From Armatimonadota bacterium (GTDB lineage Bacteria; Armatimonadota; Fimbriimonadia; Fimbriimonadales; Fimbriimonadaceae): a DNA stretch of 64,000 bases. The stretch is from NCBI GenBank assembly GCA_018268255.1, contig JAFDWX010000008.1, positions 325,868 to 389,867 on the forward strand, read 5' to 3'. The notes below the pieces were generated by a model. The model did no database searches. It saw only the letters and a list, made by a program, of their open reading frames with translations, and had not been told where the DNA came from. A program made the translations under genes and the position numbers. Shown here piece after piece: positions 17,605 to 27,354 of the stretch (the first letter of the stretch is position 1; each line of letters starts with the position of its first letter).

Positions 17605-18897
17605 TTAAGCTTGACCGATGGTGAAGTATTCGAACCCGTGGCGCTCCATCACGTCGCGTTTATAGACTCGGCGCCCATCGAACAGCAGCCGTTGGTTCAT
17701 CTGGGAGCCGAAACGTTCAAAATCGATCCCTCGGAATTCGTTCCATTCTGTGACTAGAATCGCGACATCCGCTCCTTTGGAGACCTCGTACGCATTTGCA
17801 CAGTACGTGATCTGAGGAAAAACCTCCTTAACGTTTTCGGCTGCGACAGGGTCATAAGCCTGAACTTTTCCGCCTCTCGCGAGGATCTCTTCAATCAGGA
17901 CGAGGGATTTCGCATCCCGGATGTCGTCGGTGTTGGGCTTAAACGCCAGCCCCAGCATCCCAACGGTTTTGCCCGCAAAGTTGCCAATTTTGGCCTCCAC
18001 GCGATCCAAAAAGTGGAGCGTTTGGGTCGTGTTGATCTCCTCGGTCGCTTTGAGGAGTTCGAAATCGTAACCCAACCCAGCGGCGACCTTGATAAGTCCC
18101 TGAACATCTTTGGGGAAGCAGCTGCCGCCCCACCCGAGACCTGCTTGTAGGAAGAGCGGTCCGATTCTCTTGTCGGCACCCATGCCCTTGGCAACGTCGT
18201 TCACGTTCGCGCCGCACGCTTCGCAGAGTCGAGAGATGGCATTGATGAAGCTGATTTTCATCGCCAAAAAGCTGTTGCTCGCGTACTTGATGAGTTCAGC
18301 CGAGTTCAGGTCGGTGATGTACATCGGCTTTTCAAGAGGAGCATAGAGCTCGACCAGCTTATTGGCAGCTTCGCGCTTTTTGGCCCCGATCACGATTCGG
18401 TCGGGTTCAAAAGTATCGTGGATGGCGGTTCCTTCCCGCAGGAATTCCGGATTGCTGACCACATCGAACAGGTCTTTTGATACGCCTTGTTCTGCGATGA
18501 TGTTCTCGACGAGATCGCCGCTACCAACTGGCACCGTGGATTTGTTGACGACGACCGTATACTTTTCGATGCTTTGGCCGATCCCTTTGGCGACTGCTTT
18601 CACGGCGGTTAGGTCGGGGGTTCCATCCTCGCCGGGAGGAGTGCCAACGGCGATAAACACGATCTCGCTTGCCTTCACTGCTTCTGAAATCGAATCCGTG
18701 AACCGGACGTAGCCTTCGGCAAGGTTTCGCTTGATCATCTCCTCGATGCCGGGCTCGTAGATGGGTGAAACTCCTTGGCGGAGCATTTCGACCTTGCGGA
18801 GATCGTTATCGACGCACATTACGTCGTTGCCCATATCGGCCAGAACGACGCCCGTCACCAATCCCACATATCCTGTCCCAACGACCGCGATCTTCAT
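17605..18897 (-). CDS. ugd: UDP-glucose 6-dehydrogenase
   Basis: Oxidises UDP-glucose to UDP-glucuronate, a precursor of acidic surface polysaccharides. The 430-residue product has the NAD-binding start IAVVGTGYVGLVTGVVLADMG, the NKSTVPVGSG stretch, NPEFLREGTAIHD, the catalytic-Cys segment GWGGSCFPKD and the LGLAFKPNTDDIRDAKS C-terminal domain. It is the first gene of the minus-strand glycan cluster (ugd, glycosyltransferase, gmd, fcl, glycosyltransferase). A structured repeat lies about 90 bases upstream. Confidence 0.97.
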   Translation of the reverse strand: MKIAVVGTGYVGLVTGVVLADMGNDVMCVDNDLRKVEMLRQGVSPIYEPGIEEMIKRNLAEGYVRFTDSISEAVKASEIVFIAVGTPPGEDGTPDLTAVKAVAKGIGQSIEKYTVVVNKSTVPVGSGDLVENIIAEQGVSKDLFDVVSNPEFLREGTAIHDTFEPDRIVIGAKKREAANKLVELYAPLEKPMYITDLNSAELIKYASNSFLAMKISFINAISRLCEACGANVNDVAKGMGADKRIGPLFLQAGLGWGGSCFPKDVQGLIKVAAGLGYDFELLKATEEINTTQTLHFLDRVEAKIGNFAGKTVGMLGLAFKPNTDDIRDAKSLVLIEEILARGGKVQAYDPVAAENVKEVFPQITYCANAYEVSKGADVAILVTEWNEFRGIDFERFGSQMNQRLLFDGRRVYKRDVMERHGFEYFTIGQA

Positions 18898-18987
18898 CTA
18901 ATTACAAGGTACCTCTCCATGCATTAAGATGGCGGATTGAGTTCAAATTACTAGGCTTTGGCGATCAGAAGTTTGCAAATTTCGCGT

Positions 18988-19068
18988 GCGCGCCCCGGCC
19001 CGGAGGCCAATCCCCGAGATGGGACCCCGCCGCTTCGCGTCGCCCATCTCGCCGCCCCCGGGGCGCGC
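18988..19068 (+). repeat. Structured intergenic repeat, copy B (divergent variant)
   Basis: The outer stem GCGCGCCCC/GGGGCGCGC is a perfect 9-bp match and the inner stem CGAGATGGG/CCCATCTCG is also perfect. The core ACCCCGCCGCTTCGCGTCG matches the other copies with one change. Both stems differ in sequence from copies A, C and D yet are fully paired, which argues for a conserved structure. Confidence 0.75.
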
Positions 19069-19289
19069 AGGCGAAGCTCTGGCGGCCAGATGAGCATGCA
19101 TGAAGTTTTGGCATTCGGTGTTCTGGCTCGCCATACCAGTTTCACAACCGCGGACGACTCCCTGAAGGGCACATCGGTGAGGCTGGTGACGTAAGGGAGC
19201 TCGAAACGAACACCATACAAGAAGTCTGAAGAGCCCCTAAGCACATTTCCGAATGAGATAGGCGTCTTGAGCATGTGAGTCCTTCGATC
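19069..19289. other. Intergenic region with no recognised gene
   Basis: Between repeat copy B and the membrane protein. A minus-strand open frame runs through it (18951-19505), but its tail is only the translated repeat and its head is antisense to the membrane protein gene, so I do not call it. No RNA gene or clear promoter was recognised. Confidence 0.4.
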
Positions 19290-20090
19290 ATGTCTGGATT
19301 GATGGCCAATGCCTCGATGGGTTTCGGCCTTGAGCGGTGGGTGACTTCCTACTGGGCGATCTACGTCGTACTCACCGTTGCGGTCGAGGCTTGGCTCATT
19401 GGGAGGAGGCGCAATTTGCCGTGGGTGCAGCGTGTTGTACGTGCAGTCGGTGCCAACGCCCTTACGATGTTCTTTGGCGCCCAGTTGTGCAGCGTCTTTC
19501 TCCACTCATCGTTTGCTGGGCCGCGACTTAATCCTAACCCACTCCTGGATTCGGTGGTTCTCCTGAGCATCTTTGCAATACCTTCTGCCTTGATTGAAGC
19601 CCCTTTTTGGGGTTCTAAGCAAAAGGGAAGGGACCTCCTCTACATTGTCGCAGTCCACTTGTTGGTCGTTCCAGTGGGGCTCGCCATTGTTTTGATTCCG
19701 CCAAGGCCGTATCCGGGTTTGGAGGCAATTTCTGAGGGGGCGAGGAGGTTTGAACTCACGCGCCTGATGGAAAGGGTCGAGGAATACGCTCACACGCACG
19801 ACGCTCTGCCCGATACTCGCTCCATGGAGGCACTTTTGGACGCTATAGGCGAACCTCGCTCGAAAATGGTGTGCTTCTACGAGCCTCGATACGAACGCTT
19901 CGCTACAAAAGAGAACTTTTCGAAGCTGACTTTTCGCCTTAATCCAGACCTGGCGGGCTACCGACTACTCCCGAATTCAGATGGTGACAAATTGATACCG
20001 ATTCTTGTGCCCATCGCGGGCCAAAAGTTCGCTCCCACGTACCTGTTCAATCCACTGACCGGAGATATTAATCGAAGTGTGAGGCGGTAG
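19290..20090 (+). CDS. Hypothetical membrane protein
   Basis: A 266-residue protein I do not recognise. It has four likely membrane segments in the first 140 residues (near SYWAIYVVLTVAVEAWLIG, ALTMFFGAQLCSVFLH, SVVLLSIFAIPSALIEA and LLYIVAVHLLVVPVGLAIVL), then a soluble C-terminal domain of about 120 residues that begins RRFELTRLMERVEEYAHTHDALPDTRSMEALL, a pattern seen at the start of type II secretion-like or pilin C-terminal domains but too weak to assign. It ends in YLFNPLTGDINRSVRR. A GTG at 19275 is an alternative start. Confidence 0.6.
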   Translation: MSGLMANASMGFGLERWVTSYWAIYVVLTVAVEAWLIGRRRNLPWVQRVVRAVGANALTMFFGAQLCSVFLHSSFAGPRLNPNPLLDSVVLLSIFAIPSALIEAPFWGSKQKGRDLLYIVAVHLLVVPVGLAIVLIPPRPYPGLEAISEGARRFELTRLMERVEEYAHTHDALPDTRSMEALLDAIGEPRSKMVCFYEPRYERFATKENFSKLTFRLNPDLAGYRLLPNSDGDKLIPILVPIAGQKFAPTYLFNPLTGDINRSVRR

Positions 20091-20303
20091 CTTAGATATT
20101 ATATCCAGCTGAGTTCATCGGTCCCCCTGCGTACTTGGGTGTTTGACCATAGGATTTCAGAATGGCATCTTTGGCATATGCACATACTCATTCCAAAACA
20201 CGGTTGATGCGAGCGAATGGCCATATACTGCTTGGACCAGCACCTCTGGCACCCGCTCGACACTGTCTATTCGCGACGCTTACGCTCAACGCACGTCTTA
20301 CAC

Positions 20304-20837
20304 ATGAAAGTATGGAAATCTTTTCAGTCATTGTTGCCCCAAGACCAGCAACTACTTCAGAAATTACTCTCTAAGGTTCGCGAAGCACCAAAACCGCGAC
20401 CCCTCTGCTTTGAGTATGCGCATGAACCTGAAATCGAAATGTGGGATAGGGTGGATATGCGAAGCATGGATCAGTTCGTTAAATCTCTACACTGTGGCGA
20501 CATGTTTATACTGACTGATACAGCGTTTGTGTATTTTCTGCCAATCCACATTGGACTATGTTTGATGGATAATGGGGGCAGGTATCTGGAAATTCTGGAA
20601 GAGGAGTTTGAGAAGCGAATGGCGTCTGTCCGACTCCTCGTTTCACTGACACATGAGCCATACCTTTTGAAGATTGCTGCGAGAGTAAGCGGAATTATCA
20701 GATCCCCTGCGGCACTGGATGTGGTTACTTATCCGACCCTGTGCACCACCAAATTCCGGCGTGATGCGAACGATGAACTCCTGGGCCAACTAGCGAGTTA
20801 TCTGGAGGTTCTCGTTGGCCCCCAGCAGTTGCCGTAA
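20304..20837 (+). CDS. Hypothetical protein
   Basis: A 177-residue soluble protein with no family I recognise. It contains QQLLQKLLSKVREAPKP, a region CGDMFILTDTAFVYFLPIHIGLCLM that could be buried strands, and FEKRMASVRLLVSLTHEPYLL. The frame continues upstream to an ATG at 20217 (206 residues); I use the internal ATG at 20304 because the extra residues are unusually His/Arg-rich, but no ribosome site supports either. It lies alone between two gaps. It may be a genuine but fast-evolving gene. Confidence 0.45.
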   Translation: MKVWKSFQSLLPQDQQLLQKLLSKVREAPKPRPLCFEYAHEPEIEMWDRVDMRSMDQFVKSLHCGDMFILTDTAFVYFLPIHIGLCLMDNGGRYLEILEEEFEKRMASVRLLVSLTHEPYLLKIAARVSGIIRSPAALDVVTYPTLCTTKFRRDANDELLGQLASYLEVLVGPQQLP

Positions 20838-21027
20838 CATGACAAATCCGAAGTGACACCAGTCTTTAGGCTATCCGCAGGTGGGTAGGTGAGACGATTG
20901 GTGGGCATTTCTCGAGCGTCACTTCACCTAGGCGACCACCACGACAACTTCCTCGGCGCGGTGACTGGCTGAATCACTAAGTGGCTTTGGGGCCAACAAA
21001 CTTCCAATTAGCGTCCACCCGCAATAG

Positions 21028-21363
21028 ATGCGAAAACTCTTGTTGCCTACCGTGCTACTAGTGGGTTCCAATACCTTTATGAACACGGCCTGGTATGGCC
21101 ACCTCAAGTACAAAAGCCAACCCCTCTGGATCGCCATCCTGGCTAGTTGGGGAATAGCTTTCTTCGAGTACTGTCTACAGGTTCCGGCGAACCGAATAGG
21201 CAATGAGGTGCTCACACTCACCCAGCTCAAAGTGATTCAGGAGTCGATATCCATTCTCACCTTTATCGCTATCTCGTATGCGATGTTCAAAGAAAAGCCC
21301 ACCACCAACCAGTGGATCGCCTTGGTGCTCATTGTGGTGGCGGCCTTCCTAACGAATCGATAG
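21028..21363 (+). CDS. DMT-superfamily small membrane protein (DUF486)
   Basis: A 111-residue protein with four membrane segments and the DUF486 pattern: PTVLLVGSNTFMNTAWYGHLKY, AILASWGIAFFEYCLQVPANRIG, LTQLKVIQESISILTFIAISYAMFKEKP and WIALVLIVVAAFL. The family belongs to the drug/metabolite transporter superfamily at half the size of EmrE-type pairs plus; its substrate is unknown. It converges on the secreted protein gene ending at 21371. Confidence 0.87.
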   Translation: MRKLLLPTVLLVGSNTFMNTAWYGHLKYKSQPLWIAILASWGIAFFEYCLQVPANRIGNEVLTLTQLKVIQESISILTFIAISYAMFKEKPTTNQWIALVLIVVAAFLTNR

Positions 21364-21370
21364 CAAACGG

Positions 21371-22972
21371 TTACTTCTTCTTGGTCGAATACCAGTCGCC
21401 AGAATCGTTCACGCTGAGCGGTGTGGCCAACCAGTCTTCGTGGAACATGAAGATTGCAACCTTCTCGCCATCGGCGAATTGGGTTAAGCCAGCAATGCGA
21501 TACTTCCGTTCCTTGGGTTTATAGCTGTCGCCCTGGTCGTAGTGGGCATAGGTGAGTACCAGCATGTCCCCGGAGATTGTCCACTTTCCATCGGCCTTGA
21601 TCGACCCGAACTTTGCCGCTCCGACCTGACCGCTCGCCGAGGAATAGGTGTAATCGAAAGACCCGTCCACCTTAAGAGTCAGGGTGCCTCCGTACGAGAC
21701 AAACGTCATCGAGGATGCTCCTGTGTAGATGTTCACCCACTGCAGGTTGGAGGCCGATCCAAATGCGTACGCGCCTGCCAAACTCTCGCGGGTAGCGATG
21801 GGTTTGCCGGTCTGGCCTGGGCACCTGAAACTGGCCAGAAGGGGCTCGACCAGGGGCCAAGTTTCCGAATACGAATAAGATGCCATCTGATCTTCGGCAA
21901 CTCGGATCGACCCTCTATCTTCATAAATCTGAGCGATGATGACTGGTTGCCACTGAGTCCCACAGTCGATAAGCATGACCGTGTACATCGTGTCGGATCG
22001 CCTGTCCGCCTCTCGACCAAGGCCGAAGATGAACTGCGTGAAAAGTCCATCCCCCACATAGCGGCGGTAGACCATCGAACCGGACTTATCCTTGAGTGTA
22101 GAAGGAAGGGTTGTGTTCCAGATCTTGCGCAGAGCATCACCCATGTTTCCTGTTGCGGGCATCGCTGGCAGGAACATCACCAGTGCGGACCGCACCTCGT
22201 CTCCGCCACCCCGATTTTCAACTTTGTTGGCGACGTACCACTGATTGCTCTTCTGCCAGCCCGCTGGAAGTGTGAAAGTGAATCCTTTGGCTAATCCGCC
22301 CGCGGTCGTTGTGGTTTGCGTTGGGGGCGCCGAGCCTCCAGTGCCAGGGAGTAGCAGGTCATTGCCCTTCAATGTGAATTTCGCCGGACCAGCTCCGACA
22401 AGGGCTGTGAGATTGGTCTCTGCGAGCTTCTTCATGGCGTCGCCGTTTGCCGCAGTAGCATCCGCTTGGGCCAAAAGGAGCACCAAGCCCGACATGCAGA
22501 GCGAGTACTCATAGAACTCCTGCTTCTGAGCATCTGTTGCGCTGCGAACCGCTGGCACATCCAACGCGGCCTGGATGCGGGGCACCAACGCCCACATCTG
22601 CGCATCGGTCAGCTCCTTTCCAGTGGAAACAGAATAGAGAACCCCGATGGAAAAGCCGAGTGCAGCTGCGCCGTCGGATCCAAATTTGGCTTTGACGGCC
22701 TCCTCCTCGTATCCGTCGATATAAGCTTTCAGCCCTTCTTCCAGTGCCGCTTTCTGACCGGCATCCTCCGCAAGGGTATTGGCAAATTCCGTAACGAAGG
22801 CCTTCTTGGAGCTACCTTTGAACTTCGTCGGACTCGAACTGGGAGCAGATTTTGCCGAGATGCCCGTTACGGCCAGATTTCTCGCCGCAATCGCAATTGG
22901 GTTCTCCGTAGGCGCGGCCCAGCAGGCCAAGGACCAAGCAAATACGATAAGACTCACCAACACGCGACGCAT
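21371..22972 (-). CDS. Secreted protein with N-terminal DUF6683-like region and C-terminal beta-rich domain
   Basis: A 533-residue exported protein. The signal peptide is MRRVLVSLIVFAWSLACWA. Residues about 25-185 are helical (KAFVTEFANTLAEDAGQKAALEEGLKAYIDGYEEE, then SVSTGKELTDAQMWALV) and resemble DUF6683. A Thr/Gly-rich linker follows, then an all-beta middle beginning FTFTLPAGWQKSNQWYVANK, and a C-terminal lipocalin-like segment (YGGTLTLKVDGSFDYTY, KADGKWTISGDMLVLTY). Such architectures occur beside other envelope proteins but no function is established. It stands alone between a DUF486 gene and purB. Confidence 0.62.
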   Translation of the reverse strand: MRRVLVSLIVFAWSLACWAAPTENPIAIAARNLAVTGISAKSAPSSSPTKFKGSSKKAFVTEFANTLAEDAGQKAALEEGLKAYIDGYEEEAVKAKFGSDGAAALGFSIGVLYSVSTGKELTDAQMWALVPRIQAALDVPAVRSATDAQKQEFYEYSLCMSGLVLLLAQADATAANGDAMKKLAETNLTALVGAGPAKFTLKGNDLLLPGTGGSAPPTQTTTTAGGLAKGFTFTLPAGWQKSNQWYVANKVENRGGGDEVRSALVMFLPAMPATGNMGDALRKIWNTTLPSTLKDKSGSMVYRRYVGDGLFTQFIFGLGREADRRSDTMYTVMLIDCGTQWQPVIIAQIYEDRGSIRVAEDQMASYSYSETWPLVEPLLASFRCPGQTGKPIATRESLAGAYAFGSASNLQWVNIYTGASSMTFVSYGGTLTLKVDGSFDYTYSSASGQVGAAKFGSIKADGKWTISGDMLVLTYAHYDQGDSYKPKERKYRIAGLTQFADGEKVAIFMFHEDWLATPLSVNDSGDWYSTKKK

Positions 22973-23017
22973 TGAGAGAGTATAGAATTTTGCGGCTCGG
23001 AGTTGGGGCTTTCGGTA

Positions 23018-24334
23018 CTAGCTCTTCGGGAGGGACGCTTCGGCGTTCCGAAGGTGATGCTCTAAACAAAAGATCTCCTCCCGTTGCTCAGCCGAAAGCC
23101 GGTTAACAACGTCGGGGTCTTCTAGTACAGCGCTTTTAAAGTCTTCTCCATCCCACGCTTCGGCAGCGTTTCGCTGAGCAACCTTGTACGCGGCCTCGCG
23201 AGACATTCCAGCCCGCACCAAGGCGACCATCAGGTGTTCGCTGAAAACCAAGTCGCCCATTTGCCTCAGGTTCCGCGCCATGTTCTCGGGCATCACCACC
23301 AGGCCCTTTACAATCCGATTGAGGCGATTGAGCATGAAGTCGGCCAGTTGGAACGTGTCTGGGAAGACGATTCGCTCCAATGAACTGTTCGAAAGGTCTC
23401 GCTCGTGCCAAGTCATGATGCTCTCCAGCATCGCGTGGGCGTTGCCTCTTACGAGCCGAGCCAAACCGCAAACTGTCTCCGAGTTCCACGGATTGCGTTT
23501 ATGCGGCATGGCGCTCGAACCGGTCTGACCTTTTGCGAACTCCTCCTGCACTTCCAGAATTTCGGTGCGCTGCAAATTGCGGAGTTCTGTGGCGAAACGT
23601 TCCAAACTCCCAGCCAGAACCGCGACATCGCAGAGAAGGGAAGCGTGCCGATCACGGGCGACGATTTGGGTGCTTGCCGGATCGGCGCGCAGACCAAGAC
23701 TCTCGCAGATTTTCGCCTCTAACTCCGGATCGACATGGGCGTGAATGCCGACGGCACCACTGATTTTGCCCACGGAAATCTCTTCTTTCGCCGCGCTAAG
23801 ACGTGCGATGGATCGATCCAACTCGTGCACCCACCCGCCTAGCTTGTGGCCAAACGTTATGGGTTCGGCGTGGATTCCATGAGTTCGACCGATGCAAGGC
23901 GTATCTTTGTGGTTTCGGGCCAGGCTGTAGATCGTGTTGCGAAGCGTCGTGGCAGACTCGATGAGAACTCCAACGCTGTCCCGCATCATCATGCCGAGCG
24001 CGGTATCGATGACGTCGTAGCTGGTGACGCCAAAGTGGATCCAGCGACTCGGTGTTCCTTCTTCACCGGGCTGCTTTCCAGCGTGGCGGCTAACGTATTC
24101 GCTCATGCATCGCACAAACGCGACCAAATCGTGGCGAGTTTCCTGCTCCAACTCATCGCATCGATCCAAGTCAAATCCCGCGCCGTTGCGAATGGCCTCC
24201 ATATCCGCCGCTGGGATAACCCCTTGATTTGTGTAGCCCTGGCAGATCGCGATTTCGACCTCCATCCACCGTTGGTATTTGGCTTGGCGGTCCCAAATTG
24301 CGCTCATGGCAGGCGTGCAGTATCGATCGATCAT
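23018..24334 (-). CDS. purB: Adenylosuccinate lyase
   Basis: Cleaves SAICAR to AICAR and adenylosuccinate to AMP plus fumarate in purine synthesis. The 438 residues contain the fumarase/aspartase superfamily signature GSSAMPHKRNPWNSE, the N-terminal YQRWMEVEIAICQG, HFGVTSYDVIDTALG with catalytic His nearby (GRTHGIHAEPITFGHK), and ERIVFPDTFQLADF. All conserved catalytic positions that I can see are present. It is followed downstream by the gap to the secreted protein, and the esterase gene lies upstream in the same direction. Confidence 0.97.
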   Translation of the reverse strand: MIDRYCTPAMSAIWDRQAKYQRWMEVEIAICQGYTNQGVIPAADMEAIRNGAGFDLDRCDELEQETRHDLVAFVRCMSEYVSRHAGKQPGEEGTPSRWIHFGVTSYDVIDTALGMMMRDSVGVLIESATTLRNTIYSLARNHKDTPCIGRTHGIHAEPITFGHKLGGWVHELDRSIARLSAAKEEISVGKISGAVGIHAHVDPELEAKICESLGLRADPASTQIVARDRHASLLCDVAVLAGSLERFATELRNLQRTEILEVQEEFAKGQTGSSAMPHKRNPWNSETVCGLARLVRGNAHAMLESIMTWHERDLSNSSLERIVFPDTFQLADFMLNRLNRIVKGLVVMPENMARNLRQMGDLVFSEHLMVALVRAGMSREAAYKVAQRNAAEAWDGEDFKSAVLEDPDVVNRLSAEQREEIFCLEHHLRNAEASLPKS

Positions 24335-24373
24335 GGATAGACCGAGGGTACCTGCCGGGGTGAACCATGTGCC

Positions 24374-25204
24374 CTAAAGCCAGTGGTTGGTTTTCAACCA
24401 GGCCACCATGTCGTGGACCCATGGAAGTACGCGCTCGAACGGAGGACCATCGCCCAATCCGAGGCCGTGTCTGCCGGTTTGATACAGGTGCAGTTCGAAC
24501 GGCACCTTGCGGTCTCGCAATGCTTGGGCGAACATGATGGAGTTCTCCACGGGAACCGCATCATCATCCACCGTGTGCCAGATGAAGCAGGGCGGCGTTG
24601 TCGCTTTCACCTGCTTTTCGTTAGAAAGAAGCGTCACCAAGTATGGTTTTGGGTCCTTTCCCAAAAGGTTTTCTTTTGAGCCCTGGTGGGTGAACTTGCC
24701 CATGGTGATCACGGGGTAGCAAAGTACCGCGAAATCTGGCCGATCGCTCACTTGCTCAATTGGATCGGAACTCGCAGGTTTTGCGCCCTCGAAATGTGTG
24801 ATCACGGTCGAGCAAAGGTGCCCACCCGCCGAGGATCCCATGAGCCCGATCTGATTCGGTTTGACGTGCCATTCTGATGCGCTCGCCCGCACCATTCTAA
24901 CTGCGCGTGCCGCATCATTAAACTCGACCGGATGGCGATATCCCGCCGATCCTAATCTGTACTTCACAACAAAAGCACTGATGCCAAGCGTGTTGAGGAA
25001 CTCGGCATAGCCTTTGCCCTCGTGGTCTGCCAATCCTCCGTAACCGCCGCCGGGCAAGATCACCATTGCGGTTCCATTGGGCTTTTCGGCAAGAAACGGC
25101 GTCAGAGTCGGTGTATCGGCAGGTCCACCCTTCAGGTCTTTCCAAAGAGGAATGGCCTGGGGAGCCATCACCGAAGCAACCAGGAGTGCGGTGAGAACGG
25201 TCAT
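24374..25204 (-). CDS. Secreted alpha/beta hydrolase (BD-FAE/acetyl xylan esterase-like)
   Basis: A 276-residue hydrolase with a short hydrophobic start (VLTALLVASVMAPQA). The oxyanion region is VILPGGGYGGLADHEG, the nucleophile elbow GLMGSSAGGHL, then the acid region WHTVDDDAVP and His in GRHGLGLGD. This order and spacing fit the xylan-esterase type of the alpha/beta hydrolase superfamily, which deacetylates hemicellulose side chains; the same style appears in pectin and feruloyl enzymes, so the substrate is inferred only. The gdhA terminator lies upstream. Confidence 0.78.
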   Translation of the reverse strand: MTVLTALLVASVMAPQAIPLWKDLKGGPADTPTLTPFLAEKPNGTAMVILPGGGYGGLADHEGKGYAEFLNTLGISAFVVKYRLGSAGYRHPVEFNDAARAVRMVRASASEWHVKPNQIGLMGSSAGGHLCSTVITHFEGAKPASSDPIEQVSDRPDFAVLCYPVITMGKFTHQGSKENLLGKDPKPYLVTLLSNEKQVKATTPPCFIWHTVDDDAVPVENSIMFAQALRDRKVPFELHLYQTGRHGLGLGDGPPFERVLPWVHDMVAWLKTNHWL

Positions 25205-25227
25205 GTCCCCAGTTTAACTCCGCATGG

Positions 25228-25262
25228 AAAAAGGCGCCGCTCGAAGAGCATCCGAGCGGCGC
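25228..25262 (-). terminator. Rho-independent terminator after gdhA
   Basis: On the minus strand GCGCCGCTCG and CGAGCGGCGC form a 10-bp stem around a nine-base loop, followed by CCTTTTT. It lies just past the gdhA stop and before the esterase start. Confidence 0.9.
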
Positions 25263-25282
25263 AAGGGTCTAGAACTTAGGAA

Positions 25283-26575
25283 CTACGCTGGTGTGAGTTC
25301 CTTTTTGGTCTTGCTGACCTTTGTTGCACGAGAAGCCCATCCGCGAGTGCGACAAGCTTGTGCCACACGGTCAACCGCCACGAGATAGGCTGCCAAGCGC
25401 GAGTGGACCTGCATCTCTTTGCGCATTTGGATAAAGGCGTGGAATGCTTCCGTCATCGCGTCATCCAGTCGAGCATGCACTTCCTCGACTTTCCATCGGT
25501 CGAGATTGGCGTTTTGGACCTGCTCGTAGTAGCTCACCGTGACGCCGCCTGCGTTGCACAGGAAGTCGGGAATGATAAACACACCTTTTTTGTGGAGGAT
25601 GAGGTCGGCTTCCGGCGTCGTGGGGCCATTGGCCAATTCGCCGATCAGCTTCGCCTTAATCTTGGCTGCGTTCTTTTCGGTGATCACGTTCTCGATAGCG
25701 CTCGGGAGCAGGATGTCGACATCCAATTCCAGCAAGGCTTCATTCGTGATCTTCTCGGCACCTGGGAATCCATCCAGGGTGCCTTTCTTGGCTTTGTACT
25801 CTGCGACCTTTTCCGGATCCAGTCCAGCCTTGTTGTAGATACCGGATCGGGAATCGCTGACTGCGACCACCTTGGAGCCGAACATCTCGACGATCAAGCG
25901 GTGAGCGTGCATACCTGCATTGCCGTAGCCTTGGATGGCGCACGTGGTTTTCTTGAGATCAAGTTCCAACTCGCGAGCCGCTTCGCGGATCGTGAACATG
26001 CCGCCTCGTGCTGTCGCGTCGCCTCGGCCTTCGGAACCGCCCAGGAACAGTGGTTTGCCAGTGATGACGCCAGCTGCATGGTGGCCGAGCATTGTCTCGT
26101 ACTCGTCCATCATCCACGCCATGATTTCGGGAGTGGTGTACACATCGGGTGCGGGGACATCGATGTCGGGACCGATCAGGTGGCCGATTTGGCGAATGTA
26201 GCCTCGGGACACTCTCTCGAGTTCACCGACGCTCAGTTCTTTCGGGTTGCAAATGACGCCGCCTTTGCCACCACCCAGCGGGATGTTGACCAAAGAGGTT
26301 TTCCAAGTCATCCATGCGGCAAGAGCACGAACGGTATCAATGGTCTCCTCAGGATGGAAGCGAATTCCACCTTTGCAGGGGCCACGAGAATTGTTGTATT
26401 GAACGCGGAAGCCAGTGAAGATTTTGACTCTTCCGTCATCCATGGTTACGGGGATTCGAACAGTGTGCTCGGCCTTGGGTTGTCGGAGCAGTTCGTGTAG
26501 TTCAGGATCTAATTTGAGTAGCTTTGCGGCCTCGTCTAGTTGGGCCTGGGCAATTGCGAATGGGTTTGTAGTCAT
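25283..26575 (-). CDS. gdhA: Glutamate dehydrogenase (NAD(P)-dependent)
   Basis: Reversible amination of 2-oxoglutarate. The 430 residues contain the catalytic Lys motif [28 protein letters not shown], the dinucleotide fold [20 protein letters not shown], and [10 protein letters not shown] in the C-terminal domain. This is the hexameric GDH family; coenzyme preference is not readable with confidence, although NAD-type is common at this length. The ATG at 26575 has AGGAG six bases upstream. A strong terminator follows. The next gene upstream is pdxH in the same orientation. Confidence 0.95.
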   Translation of the reverse strand: MTTNPFAIAQAQLDEAAKLLKLDPELHELLRQPKAEHTVRIPVTMDDGRVKIFTGFRVQYNNSRGPCKGGIRFHPEETIDTVRALAAWMTWKTSLVNIPLGGGKGGVICNPKELSVGELERVSRGYIRQIGHLIGPDIDVPAPDVYTTPEIMAWMMDEYETMLGHHAAGVITGKPLFLGGSEGRGDATARGGMFTIREAARELELDLKKTTCAIQGYGNAGMHAHRLIVEMFGSKVVAVSDSRSGIYNKAGLDPEKVAEYKAKKGTLDGFPGAEKITNEALLELDVDILLPSAIENVITEKNAAKIKAKLIGELANGPTTPEADLILHKKGVFIIPDFLCNAGGVTVSYYEQVQNANLDRWKVEEVHARLDDAMTEAFHAFIQMRKEMQVHSRLAAYLVAVDRVAQACRTRGWASRATKVSKTKKELTPA

Positions 26576-26667
26576 CTATGACTCCTAAGCTAAAGCATCC
26601 CAGTCGATGCAATTCAGCATAACATTTTTCGCAATTTTGAGGACGGATTCCTTCTCTTTCTTTAAGA

Positions 26668-27309
26668 CTACGGAGCTAACCGGGCGATTTTCCAGATCCC
26701 TTCGATCAACCGGAATTCAAAGCGATCGTGCAAACGGGCGGGACGTCCCTGCCAGAACTCGAATCGATCGGGGACCAGGCGATATCCACCCCAATGCGGA
26801 GGTCTGGTCAAATTCTGTCCAAACTCCGCTAGGAGATGGCTTTGGAAGTGATCGAGTTCCTCTCGGGATTGAATGACTTGGCTTTGCGGACTCGAGGCGG
26901 AGGCCAATCGCGAGGCGAAGGGCCTTGATTCGAAGTAGCGGTCGGATTCTTCTGGAGCTAGCTTTTCGACCACACCTTCCACTCGGACTTGACGCTCCAA
27001 TATCCCCCACCAGAAACACATTGCAGCGTTTGGATTGGCTTCCAACTCCCGCCCTTTTTGACTCGTATAATTAGTAAAGAAAGAGAGACCTTTCGGGCTC
27101 AATTCTCTCAGAAGAACCATGCGACTGCTCGGTCGGCCCGAGGCGGATACTGTGGAAAGGCAGACAGCTGTTGGTTCGAGCACGTTTTCCGTGACGGCTT
27201 CTTCGAGCCATCGAGACAGTTGATCAAGTGGATTTGGGCTGAGGTCTTTCTCTCTCAGTCCGTGACGAGCGTACTCAAGCCGTGAACCCAAAAAGGCGTC
27301 GCTGCTCAT
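26668..27309 (-). CDS. pdxH: Pyridoxamine/pyridoxine 5'-phosphate oxidase
   Basis: FMN enzyme making pyridoxal 5'-phosphate. From ATG 27309 the product is 213 residues: SRLEYARHGLREKDLSPNP (family N-terminus), FFTNYTSQKGRELEANPNAAMCFWW (FMN/substrate), ERQVRVEGVVEKL, ESDRYFESRP, HWGGYRLVPDRFEFWQGR and LHDRFEF. These are PdxH signatures. An alternative ATG at 27345 would leave nine bases to the divergent neighbour and adds a stretch without family similarity. Confidence 0.93.
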   Translation of the reverse strand: MSSDAFLGSRLEYARHGLREKDLSPNPLDQLSRWLEEAVTENVLEPTAVCLSTVSASGRPSSRMVLLRELSPKGLSFFTNYTSQKGRELEANPNAAMCFWWGILERQVRVEGVVEKLAPEESDRYFESRPFASRLASASSPQSQVIQSREELDHFQSHLLAEFGQNLTRPPHWGGYRLVPDRFEFWQGRPARLHDRFEFRLIEGIWKIARLAP

Positions 27310-27354
27310 GGGCGTAAGTGTGTCACGGCGTAGTGATGGATTCATAGGAGTCTA

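Noticed and set aside
18951..19505. 184-residue minus-strand frame
   Set aside because: The tail is the translated structured repeat and the head is antisense to the membrane protein gene; no ribosome site supports it.
25358..26500. 380-residue plus-strand frame opposite gdhA
   Set aside because: Shadow frame; gdhA has all family motifs and a terminator.
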